Program-made: the position numbers and the translations under genes
Origin: Ornithinimicrobium tianjinense
Lineage (GTDB): Bacteria > Actinomycetota > Actinomycetes > Actinomycetales > Dermatophilaceae
Assembly: GCF_014636495.1 (NCBI RefSeq)
Contig: NZ_BMEM01000004.1
Span: 97,994 to 161,993, forward strand
DNA: 64,000 nucleotides
Direction: 5' to 3'
Shown here: positions 45,525 to 53,843 of the stretch, piece after piece
Layout of the letters: the number at the start of each line of letters is the position of its first letter
How positions within the stretch are numbered: position 1 is the first letter of the stretch
The notes under the pieces: model-generated
The model's input: only the letters and a program-made list of their open reading frames with translations
Told to the model about the DNA's origin: nothing
The model's database searches: none

Positions 45525-45989
45525 ATGGACACCCACCACGCCGCCGGGGTCGACACCGGCCCGATCGTCCACCGGACCACGGTCGACGCGGACCCGATCC
45601 ACGCCTTCGAGGTGTTCACCGAACGTCTCGGGGACTGGTGGGACCCGCGCCTGACGCCGGACCCCGCCGCGTTCGAGGGCGCGGACGTCGAGGAGGTCGA
45701 GGGCGGCGCGGTCGTGCTGCACGTCGACGGCGAGGACTACCCGATCGGCGAGGTGCTGGTGTGGGACAAGGGCGAGCGCTTCGCGATGACGTTCCACCTG
45801 GCCCTGCCCCGCGACCACCCGACGGGCCTGACGGTGGACTTCGCCCCCGAGGACGGCGGCACGGCCGTGACGCTCACCCACGACGGGTGGGAGGCCGACA
45901 ACCTGGCCTACCGGGGCAAGTTCACCGAGTGGCCGCACCTGCTCGCCCGGTTCGCCGCGCTGGCGGAGCAGGACCCGGGGCTCGGCTAA
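45525..45989 (+). CDS. SRPBCC/AHSA1-type domain protein
   Basis: This is a 154-residue soluble protein of the START-like SRPBCC fold. Its segment HRTTVDADPIHAFEVFTERLGDWWDP and the later GTAVTLTHDGWEADN follow the pattern of AHSA1-like proteins that form a hydrophobic pocket. The ligand is unknown. A strong GAGGAGG lies seven bases before ATG 45525, unlike the leaderless starts around it. Confidence 0.8.
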   Translation: MDTHHAAGVDTGPIVHRTTVDADPIHAFEVFTERLGDWWDPRLTPDPAAFEGADVEEVEGGAVVLHVDGEDYPIGEVLVWDKGERFAMTFHLALPRDHPTGLTVDFAPEDGGTAVTLTHDGWEADNLAYRGKFTEWPHLLARFAALAEQDPGLG

Positions 45990-45992
45990 CCT
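45987..45992 (+). promoter_or_regulatory. Probable -10 box TAACCT overlapping the previous stop codon
   Basis: TAACCT starts inside the stop codon of the SRPBCC gene and ends seven bases before GTG 46000. It would give a leaderless message for the acetyltransferase. Confidence 0.4.
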
Positions 45993-45999
45993 GCGCCAC

Positions 46000-46506
46000 G
46001 TGGAGCTGATCCTGCGACCCCCGACGGCGGACGACGAGACGGCCGTGCGGGCGCTGCACGAGGAGCTCCTCGCCGAGGACTTCGAGTTCGTCCTCACCGA
46101 CGGCACGTGGGACGACGTGCTGGCGCAGGTCGCCCGGGAGGCGTCCGGCGTCGGTCTGGCTCCTGGGCGAGTGCCGGCGGACTTCCTCCTGGCGGAGGTG
46201 GACGGTGAGGTCGTCGGCCGAGTCTCGATCCGGCACCAGCTCAACGAATTCCTCGTCGAGGTCGGCGGTCATGTCGGGTATGCCGTGGGCCGCCGGTTCC
46301 GACGCCGCGGCTACGCCACGGAGATCCTGCGCCGGTCGGTCGAGCGGCTCGCCGACCTCGGCGTCGACCGGGTGCTCGTGACCTGCGACGACGACAACGT
46401 GGCGTCCGCGACGGTGGTCGAGGCCTGCGGCGGGGTGCTGGAGGACGTGCGGCAGACCGGCCCTGACCGGCCGGGCAAGCGGAGGTACTGGATCACCGCG
46501 CGCTGA
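46000..46506 (+). CDS. GNAT-family N-acetyltransferase
   Basis: This 168-residue protein transfers an acetyl group from acetyl-CoA to an unknown amine. The GNAT core is visible as FLLAEVDGEVVGRVSIRHQLN, then VGYAVGRRFRRRGYATEILRRSVE (the CoA loop R-R-x-G-x-A type) and VTCDDDNVASATVVEACGG. GTG 46000 starts ten bases after the previous stop. Two hairpins follow its stop. Confidence 0.87.
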   Translation: MELILRPPTADDETAVRALHEELLAEDFEFVLTDGTWDDVLAQVAREASGVGLAPGRVPADFLLAEVDGEVVGRVSIRHQLNEFLVEVGGHVGYAVGRRFRRRGYATEILRRSVERLADLGVDRVLVTCDDDNVASATVVEACGGVLEDVRQTGPDRPGKRRYWITAR

Positions 46507-46531
46507 GCGCCGAGCCACGAGTCCGGTCATA

Positions 46532-46574
46532 GCCGACAGTTCGGCGATGAATTCGTTGGACGTGACCAACGAAT
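46532..46574. terminator. Two hairpins between convergent GNAT and menD genes
   Basis: GCCGA-CAGT-TCGGC (46532-46545) is followed by ATTCGTTGG (46551-46559) pairing with CCAACGAAT (46566-46574) across six bases. They lie between two converging genes, as expected for terminators acting in both directions. The second is unusually AT-rich for this genome and could instead bind a regulator. Confidence 0.5.
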
Positions 46575-46672
46575 CCTTGCCGGAAGTGTGCGCTATGAGG
46601 CGGGCAACGGGGGAAGCGGAACCGACGGTGGCCGGGGCTCCGCGGCTCCGGGGGGCGGGCGGCGGCGGTCCC

Positions 46673-48448
46673 TCAGCGGAGGCGGTCGCGGAGCGGGCGG
46701 TGGGCGGTGCGGTCGAGGGGCACCTCCACGACGCGCAGACCCTCGGTCGGCCTCGCGAGCGTGTCGCGCAGCCCCGCCAGGGTGGTGACGCGCGTATGAC
46801 CGACGTGGTGGGCGGCGCAGAGCGCGCCCAGGTCGGTGCCGTGCGGGGTCCCGAAGACGCGCTCCGTGGCGGCGGCCGAGAGGGGCGTGGCGTTGCGCTG
46901 CGGCTCGCCGTACTCCAGCGTCGAGAAGATCCCGCCGCCGTCGTCGTTGACCACGACGATCGTGAGGTCGGGCCGCGGCTCGTCGGGGCCGATGAGCAGG
47001 CCGTTGGCGTCGTGCAGGAAGGTGAGGTCGCCCATGAGCGCGACGGCCCGGCCTGCCTCGTGGGCCAGCGCCACCCCGACCGCCGTGGACACGGTGCCGT
47101 CGATGCCCGCGAGCCCCCGGTTGGCGACGACGCGGCAGGCCGGCACCGGCACCGCGCCGAGCACGAGGGCCAGGTCGCGCGGCCCGTTGGAGGAGCCCAG
47201 GACCAGGACGTCGTCGGCCTGCAGCGACGCGGCCACCGTGATCGCCACCCCGGGGCCCGTCACGGTGGGGGTCGCCTCGCCGGCCTGGCCGTCACCCACG
47301 CCGGTCATCCGGCCGTCTCCCAGGCCGACGGCCTCCACGACCGCCGGGGTCATCGCGCGCCCGGCCTCGAGCCAGGCGGATACCCAGCCGTCGGCACCGA
47401 CCGTCGGCTCGACCGGCTGCTCGAGCGCGCCGAGAGGGCGGACCCGCTCCACGACGTGGCCCGGATCGGTCCAGGCCGGCACCGCCGAGACCTGCTCGAC
47501 CCGCACACCCGGGAGCCGCGACAGCGCCCCCAGCTCTCGGAAGAGGGTCAGCCGCCCGACCACCACGACCCGCTCCGGCACCAGGTGCTGCAGGCCTTCG
47601 GCGCCGCGAGCCACCCGCCCCGCGACGAGCACGCCGTGGGGCACGACGCTCTCCCCCACGGGCAGCGCCCCGAACGGCTCGGCGAGGACCGGCCACCCCG
47701 CAGCCGCGGCCCAGGCCGTGGCCCGGTGCGCGAGGTCCGGGGTGGGCAGGTCCCCCAGCAGCACGACCGTCCGCTCCCCCGGCTCGACCGGCTCCGCCGG
47801 CGCGGCAGGGACGCGGTCGACGAGGGTCCACGGCCCGCCCCCGGCCCGGCCCTCGGGCACCCCGGAGCCCTCGCTGCCCACCACGTCGGCGAGGTCCGGC
47901 ACCAGCGGGTCGCGGAAGGAGACGTTGAGGTGGACCGGCCCCGCCCACCCCGGGGGCGCGCCGACCGCGGCGGCGAGCGCGCGGCATACCGTCGAGCGCC
48001 ACTCGCCCGCGGCGCCGGGCGGGACCGAGGCGGGTGCCGGGAGGTCTGCCTCCCAGCGCAGCGCCCCGGCGAAGATCCCGGGCTGAGCGGTCGTCTGGTT
48101 GGCGCCCGTGCCCCGCAGCTCGGCGGGCCGGTCGGCGGAGACCACCACGAGAGGTATGCCGCTGTGGTGCGCCTCGAGCACGGCGGGGTGCAGGTTGGCC
48201 ACCGCAGTGCCCGAGGTGGTGACGACGGGGACCGGACGACCGGACGCGCGCGCCATACCGAGGGCGAGGAAGGCCGCGGAGCGCTCGTCGACGCGCACGT
48301 GCAGCCGGAGCCGTCCGGCGCGGTCCGCAGCCTCGAGCGCATAGGCGAGCGGGGCCGACCGGGACCCGGGCGCGAGGACCGCCTCACGGACCCCGCCGCG
48401 GACGAGCTCGTCGACGATGACGCAGGCCAGCGCGGTGGAGGGGTGCAC
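46673..48448 (-). CDS. menD: SEPHCHC synthase (2-succinyl-5-enolpyruvyl-6-hydroxy-3-cyclohexene-1-carboxylate synthase)
   Basis: MenD joins isochorismate and 2-oxoglutarate using thiamine diphosphate. The 591-residue protein starts with DELVRGGVREAVLAPGSRSAPLAYAL, then VRVDERSAAFLALGMARASGRPV (with the cofactor Glu) and TTSGTAVANLHPAVLEAH. The ThDP-binding site near the C-terminus is ALMGDLTFLHDANGL with VVNDDGGGIFSTLE. GTG 48448 lies six bases after a minus-strand TAGGAT box. It diverges from the FGGY kinase gene. Confidence 0.93.
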   Translation of the reverse strand: MHPSTALACVIVDELVRGGVREAVLAPGSRSAPLAYALEAADRAGRLRLHVRVDERSAAFLALGMARASGRPVPVVTTSGTAVANLHPAVLEAHHSGIPLVVVSADRPAELRGTGANQTTAQPGIFAGALRWEADLPAPASVPPGAAGEWRSTVCRALAAAVGAPPGWAGPVHLNVSFRDPLVPDLADVVGSEGSGVPEGRAGGGPWTLVDRVPAAPAEPVEPGERTVVLLGDLPTPDLAHRATAWAAAAGWPVLAEPFGALPVGESVVPHGVLVAGRVARGAEGLQHLVPERVVVVGRLTLFRELGALSRLPGVRVEQVSAVPAWTDPGHVVERVRPLGALEQPVEPTVGADGWVSAWLEAGRAMTPAVVEAVGLGDGRMTGVGDGQAGEATPTVTGPGVAITVAASLQADDVLVLGSSNGPRDLALVLGAVPVPACRVVANRGLAGIDGTVSTAVGVALAHEAGRAVALMGDLTFLHDANGLLIGPDEPRPDLTIVVVNDDGGGIFSTLEYGEPQRNATPLSAAATERVFGTPHGTDLGALCAAHHVGHTRVTTLAGLRDTLARPTEGLRVVEVPLDRTAHRPLRDRLR

Positions 48449-48454
48449 GGGCCG

Positions 48455-48460
48455 ATCCTA
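48455..48460 (-). promoter_or_regulatory. Probable -10 box TAGGAT for menD (minus strand)
   Basis: On the minus strand TAGGAT ends six bases before the menD GTG at 48448, with no ribosome site between them. Confidence 0.45.
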
Positions 48461-48490
48461 GGACGGGGGCGGTTCAGCGGCCGGTGCGCC

Positions 48491-48496
48491 TAGAGT
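48491..48496 (+). promoter_or_regulatory. Probable -10 box TAGAGT for the FGGY kinase
   Basis: TAGAGT ends ten bases before ATG 48507. The same hexamer serves menF, and the spacer with menD holds both promoters back to back. Confidence 0.45.
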
Positions 48497-48506
48497 AGTG
48501 GGCACT

Positions 48507-50006
48507 ATGGCTTCCGACTTCGAGATCGAGCTGAAGGACGCGGTCGACCCCCTGGTGCTCGCGATCGACGTCGGGTCGACCGCGACGCGGGGCATGGTGT
48601 ACGACGCGCACGGCCGGCCCGTGGGGCGCCGCGCCAAGGTCTCCCACAGCTTCACCGTGGCTCCCGACGGCACCTCCCAGATCGACCCCGACCAGGTGGT
48701 CGACGAGGTGACGCAGGTGGTCACCACCCTCGCTGAGGCGCTCGGCGAGCGCCGGGCCGCAGGCGTCGCGCTCGACACCTTCGCCTCCAGCCTCGTGGTG
48801 GTGGACGCCGACGGGCACGCCCTGACCCCGTGCTTCACCTACGCCGACGGGCGCTGCGCCCAGGAGGTCGGCGAGCTGCGCGAGGAGCTGGACGAGGCCG
48901 CGCTGCAGCAGCGGACCGGCACGCGGGTGCACTCGAGCTACTGGCCCGCCCGGCTGCGGTGGCTCGCGCGCACGCGCCCGGAGGTCACCGGGTCGGCGGC
49001 GCACTACCTCTCGCTCGGCGACTACGTCCTGCGCGCGCTCACCGGCGTGCTCGCCACCGGCACCTCGACGGCCGCCTGGACCGGTCTGGTCGACCGGCAC
49101 ACCGCGGACTGGTATGCCGAGCTCGTCGAGATCGCGGGCATCCGCCTCGACCAGCTGCCTCCGGTGCACCACCTCGACGAGCCGGTCACGGTCGAGGCAC
49201 GGCGCGCCGCCAAGATCGCCAAGCGCTGGCCGGCCCTCGAGGACGCCCGGTGGTACGCCCCGATCACCGACGGCCTCGCGGCCAACGTCGGGCTGGGGGC
49301 CTTCGACGAGACCGCGATCGGCGCGTCGTGCGCGACCTCCGGCGCGCTGCGCGTGCTGGTGAGCGAGATGCCCGAGCAGCTGCCCGAGGGCCTGTGGTGC
49401 TACCGCGTCTCGCACGACCGGGCGCTCGTGGGCGGTGCGCTCAACGACGTGGGCCGGGCGCTGGCCTGGGCGGACGTCACCCTGGCCGTCGACCAGGTCG
49501 ACCCCGAGGACCTGTCCGCCGCGCTCACCGCCGAGCCGCACGAGACCACGCCGCTGGTGCTGCCCTTCTTCACCGGGGAGCGGAGCACCGGCTGGGCCGC
49601 GGACGCGCGGGCCGTCGTGACCGGCATCGGCGCGGGCTCGGCGCCCGTCGAGGTCTACCGCGGCGTCCTGGAGGGCATCGCGCTGTCCTACGCGCGCATC
49701 GCATCCCAGCTGCGGGAGGTCGCGCCGCAGCCGGAGAAGCTCTACTGCGGCGGGTCGGTCACCTCCAGCCGGCCCGAGCTGCTGCAGGTGATGGCCGACG
49801 CCATGCGCACGTCGGTGACGCCCGTGAAGATGAAGCGCTCGACGCTGCACGGCACCGCGCTGCTGGCCCTGGAGTCGCTGGCCCCCGACGTGCGCCGGGC
49901 CAAGCCGGACCGGGGACCGACCCTCACGCCCGACTACGGCCGCCGCCCCTACTACACCGAGCGGTTCCAGCGCTTCGAGCGGGTCTACGACGCGCTGTTC
50001 GGGTGA
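48507..50006 (+). CDS. FGGY-family carbohydrate kinase
   Basis: This is a 499-residue sugar or polyol kinase with the two actin-like domains of the FGGY family. The N-terminal ATP-binding loop is LAIDVGSTATRGMVYD. The C-terminal half has IGASCATSGALRVL, LPFFTGERSTGWAADARAV and KLYCGGSVTSSRPELLQVMADAM. No sugar transporter or isomerase is nearby, so the substrate cannot be named. ATG 48507 is preferred to GTG 48498. Confidence 0.85.
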   Translation: MASDFEIELKDAVDPLVLAIDVGSTATRGMVYDAHGRPVGRRAKVSHSFTVAPDGTSQIDPDQVVDEVTQVVTTLAEALGERRAAGVALDTFASSLVVVDADGHALTPCFTYADGRCAQEVGELREELDEAALQQRTGTRVHSSYWPARLRWLARTRPEVTGSAAHYLSLGDYVLRALTGVLATGTSTAAWTGLVDRHTADWYAELVEIAGIRLDQLPPVHHLDEPVTVEARRAAKIAKRWPALEDARWYAPITDGLAANVGLGAFDETAIGASCATSGALRVLVSEMPEQLPEGLWCYRVSHDRALVGGALNDVGRALAWADVTLAVDQVDPEDLSAALTAEPHETTPLVLPFFTGERSTGWAADARAVVTGIGAGSAPVEVYRGVLEGIALSYARIASQLREVAPQPEKLYCGGSVTSSRPELLQVMADAMRTSVTPVKMKRSTLHGTALLALESLAPDVRRAKPDRGPTLTPDYGRRPYYTERFQRFERVYDALFG

Positions 50007-50016
50007 GGTCGCGCCG

Positions 50017-52257
50017 GTGAGGTCGCTGGCCGACGACCTGCGCGCCCGCAGCGACGACGAGCTGGCCGCCCTCCTGAGGGCGCGCCCCGATCTCGCCCGC
50101 CCGGCCCCCTCCGACGTGACCACCCTGGCCGCGCGCGCCACGACCCGGGCGAGCATCCAACGGGCGCTCGACCAGCTCGACCTCGCCCACCTGCAGGCGC
50201 TGGAGGCGGTGGTGGTGGCCGCACCCGCCTCGCCTGCCGCGGTCGCCGCGCTGCTCGACTGCCCCGTGCGCCGGGCGCGGACGCTGATGGACCGGCTGCA
50301 CCAGCTGGCCCTGTGCTGGCCGGCGCCGGAGGGTATGCGGCCCGCCCGGCCCGTGGCCGAGGTGGTCGGCACCCCGGCGGGGCTGGGTCCGGAGGCACCG
50401 GGCGTCCCCGAGGGGGCTGCGCTCGCCTCGGCGCTGGAGGGTCTGGGCCCGCGACCTCGGGGCCTGCTCGAGGCCCTCACCTGGGGCCCGCCCGTCGGGG
50501 CCCTGAGCCACGGCGGCGCGATGGCCGACGCCGCGGAGACCCTGGTCGCCGCGGGCCTGCTCACCCGCGTGGACGAGGACCACGTCGAGCTGCCCCGCGA
50601 GGTCGCGCTGGCGCTGCGCGGCGGTCGGCTGCACCGCCATCCCTCCACCGAGCCGCCCGCGCTCGACCTCGCCCCGCTGGACCCCGAGGTCGTCGACGCA
50701 GCGGCCGGCGGGCGCGCTGCCGAGCTCATCGTGCTGGTCACCGAGGTCGTGGACCTGTGGGGCTCGCGCCCGCCACGGGTGCTGCGCTCCGGCGGGCTGG
50801 CGGTGCGTGACCTGGGTCGGCTCGCGGCGCACCTGGAGGTGGACACCGAGCAGGCGGCATGGCTGCTGGAGACCGCCCACGCGGCCGGGCTCCTCGCCGT
50901 CGACGACGGCGGGTCGAGGTCCGGCGCGGAGCCCACCTGGGCGCCCACCCTCGAGGCCGACGACTGGTCGGACCGCTCCCCCGGCGAACGCTGGGCCCGG
51001 CTCGCGCGGGCGTGGTGGGCGATGCCGGCGGCGCCGAGCCTCGTGGGCACCGGCACGACCGGGCGCGTCAACGTGCTCTCGACCCAGACCTCCTACCCCC
51101 TCGCACGCCTGCGGCGCCACGACACCCTCACCGCCCTCGCCAGCCTGCCGCCCGGCGCGGCCCCCGACGCCGAGCAGGTCGAGACGCTGCTGCGCTGGCG
51201 TCATCCGCTGCGCTCGGCCCGCTTCGGCGCCGAGCACGGCGTGGGTGCCGACACCGCCCTGCGGGAGGCGGAGTGGGCCGGGGTCACCGGTCGCGGCGCC
51301 CTCTCCGGCCCCGGCAGGGCGCTCGTGACCGACGACGACCGCCGGGACGTGCCCAACGGCGACCGCCACGACCCGGCCGCGCTGATGGAGCCGCTCGTCC
51401 CTCCTGCGGTCGACCACGTCCTGCTCCAGGCCGACCTCACCGCGATCGCCCCGGGACGGCTCGACGGCCCGGTCCGCGCGCTGGTGCACCTCGTCAGCGA
51501 CGTCGAGTCGCGGGGCGGGGCGACCGTGCACCGGTTCAGCGAGACCAGCGTCCGCCGCGCCCTCGACCTGGGATGGACGGCCGACCGGGTGCTCGCCGAG
51601 CTCGCCGCGGTCTCCCGCACCGGCGTGCCCCAGCCGCTCGACTACCTCGTGCGCGACGTCGCGCGCCGCCACGGCCAGGCGCGCGTCGGGTCGTGCGCGG
51701 CATACCTGCGCTCCGACGACCCCGCGCTCCTGGACCGGGTGGAGCGCGACCGGGCCCTGGGGATGCTGCAGTGGCGCCGGATCGCCCCGACCGTGCTGGT
51801 CTCCCCCGTGCCCGCGCCGACGGTGCTGGACCTGCTGCGCGAGGAGCAGTACGGCCCGGTCGTCGAGGGCGGCGACGGCGGGCTCGCGCTGGCCGCCGCG
51901 ACCACCCGGCGCACCACCGCGCGCCCCCTCGCCCCCGTGCACGTCAGCACCGTGGACGACGAGGTCGCGCGCCAGGTCGTCGCGCTGATGCGGCGGGGCG
52001 AGGGCGCGCGGTCCTCGGGGCTCGACGAGGCCGGCACGCACACCGACCCGGTGGTCGTGACGGCGGTGCTCCGTGAGGCGGTCGCGTCCGGCTCCGCGGT
52101 CTGGATCGGGTATGCCGACGACGCCGGCGGGGTGGCCACGCACCTGGTCCGGCCGGAGTCGGTCGAGGGCGGCCGGGTGCGGGCGACGGTGGGCGAGGCG
52201 GACGTCGTCCGCAGCTTCCTGCTCCACCGGGTCACCAGGGCTCGCGCGGCGGACTGA
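50017..52257 (+). CDS. XPB helicase-associated-domain protein
   Basis: This 746-residue protein lacks helicase motifs. Its LVPPAVDHVLLQADLTAIAPGRLDGPVRALVHLVSDVESRGGATVHRF region is the helicase-associated domain found in actinobacterial proteins that usually neighbour an XPB/ERCC3-like helicase; no helicase is in this window. The N-terminal 130 residues look like winged-helix DNA-binding repeats (SIQRALDQLDLAHLQALEAVV). The last 70 residues resemble a WYL-type domain (VWIGYADDAGG). GTG 50017 starts ten bases after the kinase stop. A DNA-repair or regulatory role is inference. Confidence 0.75.
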   Translation: MRSLADDLRARSDDELAALLRARPDLARPAPSDVTTLAARATTRASIQRALDQLDLAHLQALEAVVVAAPASPAAVAALLDCPVRRARTLMDRLHQLALCWPAPEGMRPARPVAEVVGTPAGLGPEAPGVPEGAALASALEGLGPRPRGLLEALTWGPPVGALSHGGAMADAAETLVAAGLLTRVDEDHVELPREVALALRGGRLHRHPSTEPPALDLAPLDPEVVDAAAGGRAAELIVLVTEVVDLWGSRPPRVLRSGGLAVRDLGRLAAHLEVDTEQAAWLLETAHAAGLLAVDDGGSRSGAEPTWAPTLEADDWSDRSPGERWARLARAWWAMPAAPSLVGTGTTGRVNVLSTQTSYPLARLRRHDTLTALASLPPGAAPDAEQVETLLRWRHPLRSARFGAEHGVGADTALREAEWAGVTGRGALSGPGRALVTDDDRRDVPNGDRHDPAALMEPLVPPAVDHVLLQADLTAIAPGRLDGPVRALVHLVSDVESRGGATVHRFSETSVRRALDLGWTADRVLAELAAVSRTGVPQPLDYLVRDVARRHGQARVGSCAAYLRSDDPALLDRVERDRALGMLQWRRIAPTVLVSPVPAPTVLDLLREEQYGPVVEGGDGGLALAAATTRRTTARPLAPVHVSTVDDEVARQVVALMRRGEGARSSGLDEAGTHTDPVVVTAVLREAVASGSAVWIGYADDAGGVATHLVRPESVEGGRVRATVGEADVVRSFLLHRVTRARAAD

Positions 52258-52262
52258 GCGCA

Positions 52263-52299
52263 GCGGGCACCGCCGATCCCGAGGATCGACGACGCCCGC
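52263..52299. terminator. Bidirectional hairpin between convergent genes
   Basis: GCGGGC (52263-52268) pairs with GCCCGC (52294-52299), and inside CGATCC pairs with GGATCG. It lies between the XPB-associated gene and the DoxX gene that converge here. Confidence 0.5.
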
Positions 52300-52330
52300 T
52301 GGTCAGAGCCGGTCGGCGGCCGGACCGGGA

Positions 52331-52828
52331 TCAGCCGACGAGGGCGCGCTCGCGCTCGGGGGCCACCGCGCTCTGCGCGGAGGCACGGGTGATCAGGCCG
52401 TCCACGCTCCAGCGACCGGCGCCGAAGGCGGCGACGGCGACCAGTGCGGCCGCGATGGACAGGACGAGCTCGTAGCCGTTGGCGGTGACGAAGACGCCGT
52501 TGGGCAGGTGCACGAGGACGATCGCGCCGACCATGCTGACCAGGTTGATCAGAGCGAAGACAGGCGTGAGCACGCCGAGGATGAGGGCCGAGCCGCCGAC
52601 GATCTCGGCCAGCATCGTGAACCAGGCGACAGCCCCGGCAGCCGGGACACCCATCTGGGTGAACGCACCAGCGGTGCCGGCGGGGGTGAACTCGAAGGCC
52701 TTCTGCAGGCCGTGGGCCAGCAGGACGAAGCCGACCGCGACGCGGGTCACGAGGAGCGCCGCGTCGGTGAGGGCGGGGTTGCTGCGGGCGGGGGCGAGGA
52801 GACATCGGGATCCTTCGTCTGTTAACAC
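52331..52828 (-). CDS. DoxX-family membrane protein
   Basis: This is a membrane protein of about 165 residues with four helices: ALLVTRVAVGFVLLAHGLQKAFEF, VAWFTMLAEIVGGSALILGVLTPVFALINLV and two more. It belongs to the DoxX family, with putative redox or quinone-linked roles. The start is uncertain: GTG 52828 is the only in-frame start that keeps the first helix complete, and it lies inside a palindrome. It diverges from the IclR gene. Confidence 0.72.
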   Translation of the reverse strand: MLTDEGSRCLLAPARSNPALTDAALLVTRVAVGFVLLAHGLQKAFEFTPAGTAGAFTQMGVPAAGAVAWFTMLAEIVGGSALILGVLTPVFALINLVSMVGAIVLVHLPNGVFVTANGYELVLSIAAALVAVAAFGAGRWSVDGLITRASAQSAVAPERERALVG

Positions 52829-52852
52829 TACAATAGTTGTAGACGCAACTAT
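52828..52852. promoter_or_regulatory. Overlapping palindromes in the doxX-iclR spacer
   Basis: CTACAA-TAG-TTGTAG (52828-52842) overlaps ATAGTTG-TAGACG-CAACTAT (52833-52852). Both are perfect and share the TTG segment, so binding at one would exclude the other. The AT-rich block covers the doxX start. The IclR regulator encoded next door is a candidate, although the pattern also fits MarR-type sites. Confidence 0.6.
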
Positions 52853-52947
52853 GCACGAGGAGCCTGCTCCTGTGCAGGTTGAACCGTCGACCGGCCGACC
52901 GACGAGCACCACCACCGCCACCACCGGACACCTATCCCAGGCCCGAC

Positions 52948-52953
52948 TATCGT
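52948..52953 (+). promoter_or_regulatory. Probable -10 box TATCGT for iclR-type gene
   Basis: TATCGT ends seven bases before ATG 52961, with no ribosome site, so the message is probably leaderless. Confidence 0.45.
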
Positions 52954-52960
52954 CGCGAGC

Positions 52961-53746
52961 ATGGCCGACCCCTCCAGCCCGGAGCCCAGGAGCCCCGAAC
53001 CCACCATCCAGTCCGTCGACCGGGCCGTGACGATCCTCGAGACCCTCGCGGGCCGGGGCACCCTCGGGGTCAGCGAGCTCGCGCGGGAGCTGGGGGTGCA
53101 CAAGAGCACGGCGAGCCGCCTGCTCGCTGCCATGGAGCGGCGTGAGCTGGTCGAGGAGTCGGGACAACGGGGCCGGTTCCGACTGGGCGTGGGCGTGGTC
53201 CGGCTCGCCGGGGCGACGAGCGCCCGGCTCGACCTCGTGCAGCAGGCCCGACCGGTCGCCGAGCGCCTGGCGGCGACCGCCGATGCCACCGCCAACGTGG
53301 CCGTTCTGGCCCGGGGCTCGGCGCTCTACGTCGACCAGGTCGGATCCCTGGGCACACTGCCCACCTACACGTGGGTGGGCCAGCACCTGCCGCTGCACGC
53401 GGCGGCCAACGGCAAGGTGCTGCTCGCCGCCCAGCCCGAGGAGGAGGTGCCGCGGATCGTCGGGGAGCTCACGGCATACACGGACCGGACCATCACCGAC
53501 CTGGACGCCCTGCAACGCGAGCTGGCCGCGGTCCGGGAGCGCGGCTCGGCGCGCGCGGTGGACGAGCTCGAGGTCGGGCTGTCCACGGTCGCGGCCCCGG
53601 TGCGCGACGTGCACGGACGCGTGTGCGGGGCCCTGAGCCTGTCGGGCCCCAGCTTCCGGATGCGGCCCGCCCGGCTGGACCGTCTCGAGGAGCTCGTGGT
53701 CGAGGCTGCGGCCGCGATCTCCCGCCGGATGGGGTGGCCTGCCTAG
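52961..53746 (+). CDS. IclR-family transcriptional regulator
   Basis: This is a 261-residue regulator with an N-terminal winged helix (about 16-85: QSVDRAVTILETLA, GVSELARELGVHKSTASRLLAAMERRELVEE) and a C-terminal GAF-like effector domain with LPLHAAANGKVLLAA and GLSTVAAPVRDVHGRVCGALSLSGPSFRM. It lies 97 bases before a BCCT carrier on the same strand and diverges from doxX. Control of the carrier and of doxX is likely; the effector is unknown. Confidence 0.9.
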   Translation: MADPSSPEPRSPEPTIQSVDRAVTILETLAGRGTLGVSELARELGVHKSTASRLLAAMERRELVEESGQRGRFRLGVGVVRLAGATSARLDLVQQARPVAERLAATADATANVAVLARGSALYVDQVGSLGTLPTYTWVGQHLPLHAAANGKVLLAAQPEEEVPRIVGELTAYTDRTITDLDALQRELAAVRERGSARAVDELEVGLSTVAAPVRDVHGRVCGALSLSGPSFRMRPARLDRLEELVVEAAAAISRRMGWPA

Positions 53747-53843
53747 GGCCACGTTTTGACGCGCTCCACCCGCACGTTCAGACTGGTCGTTGCGCCAGAC
53801 GCGCCATGTTCCTCAGAACGCAACGCCACGGAGACGATTTCCC

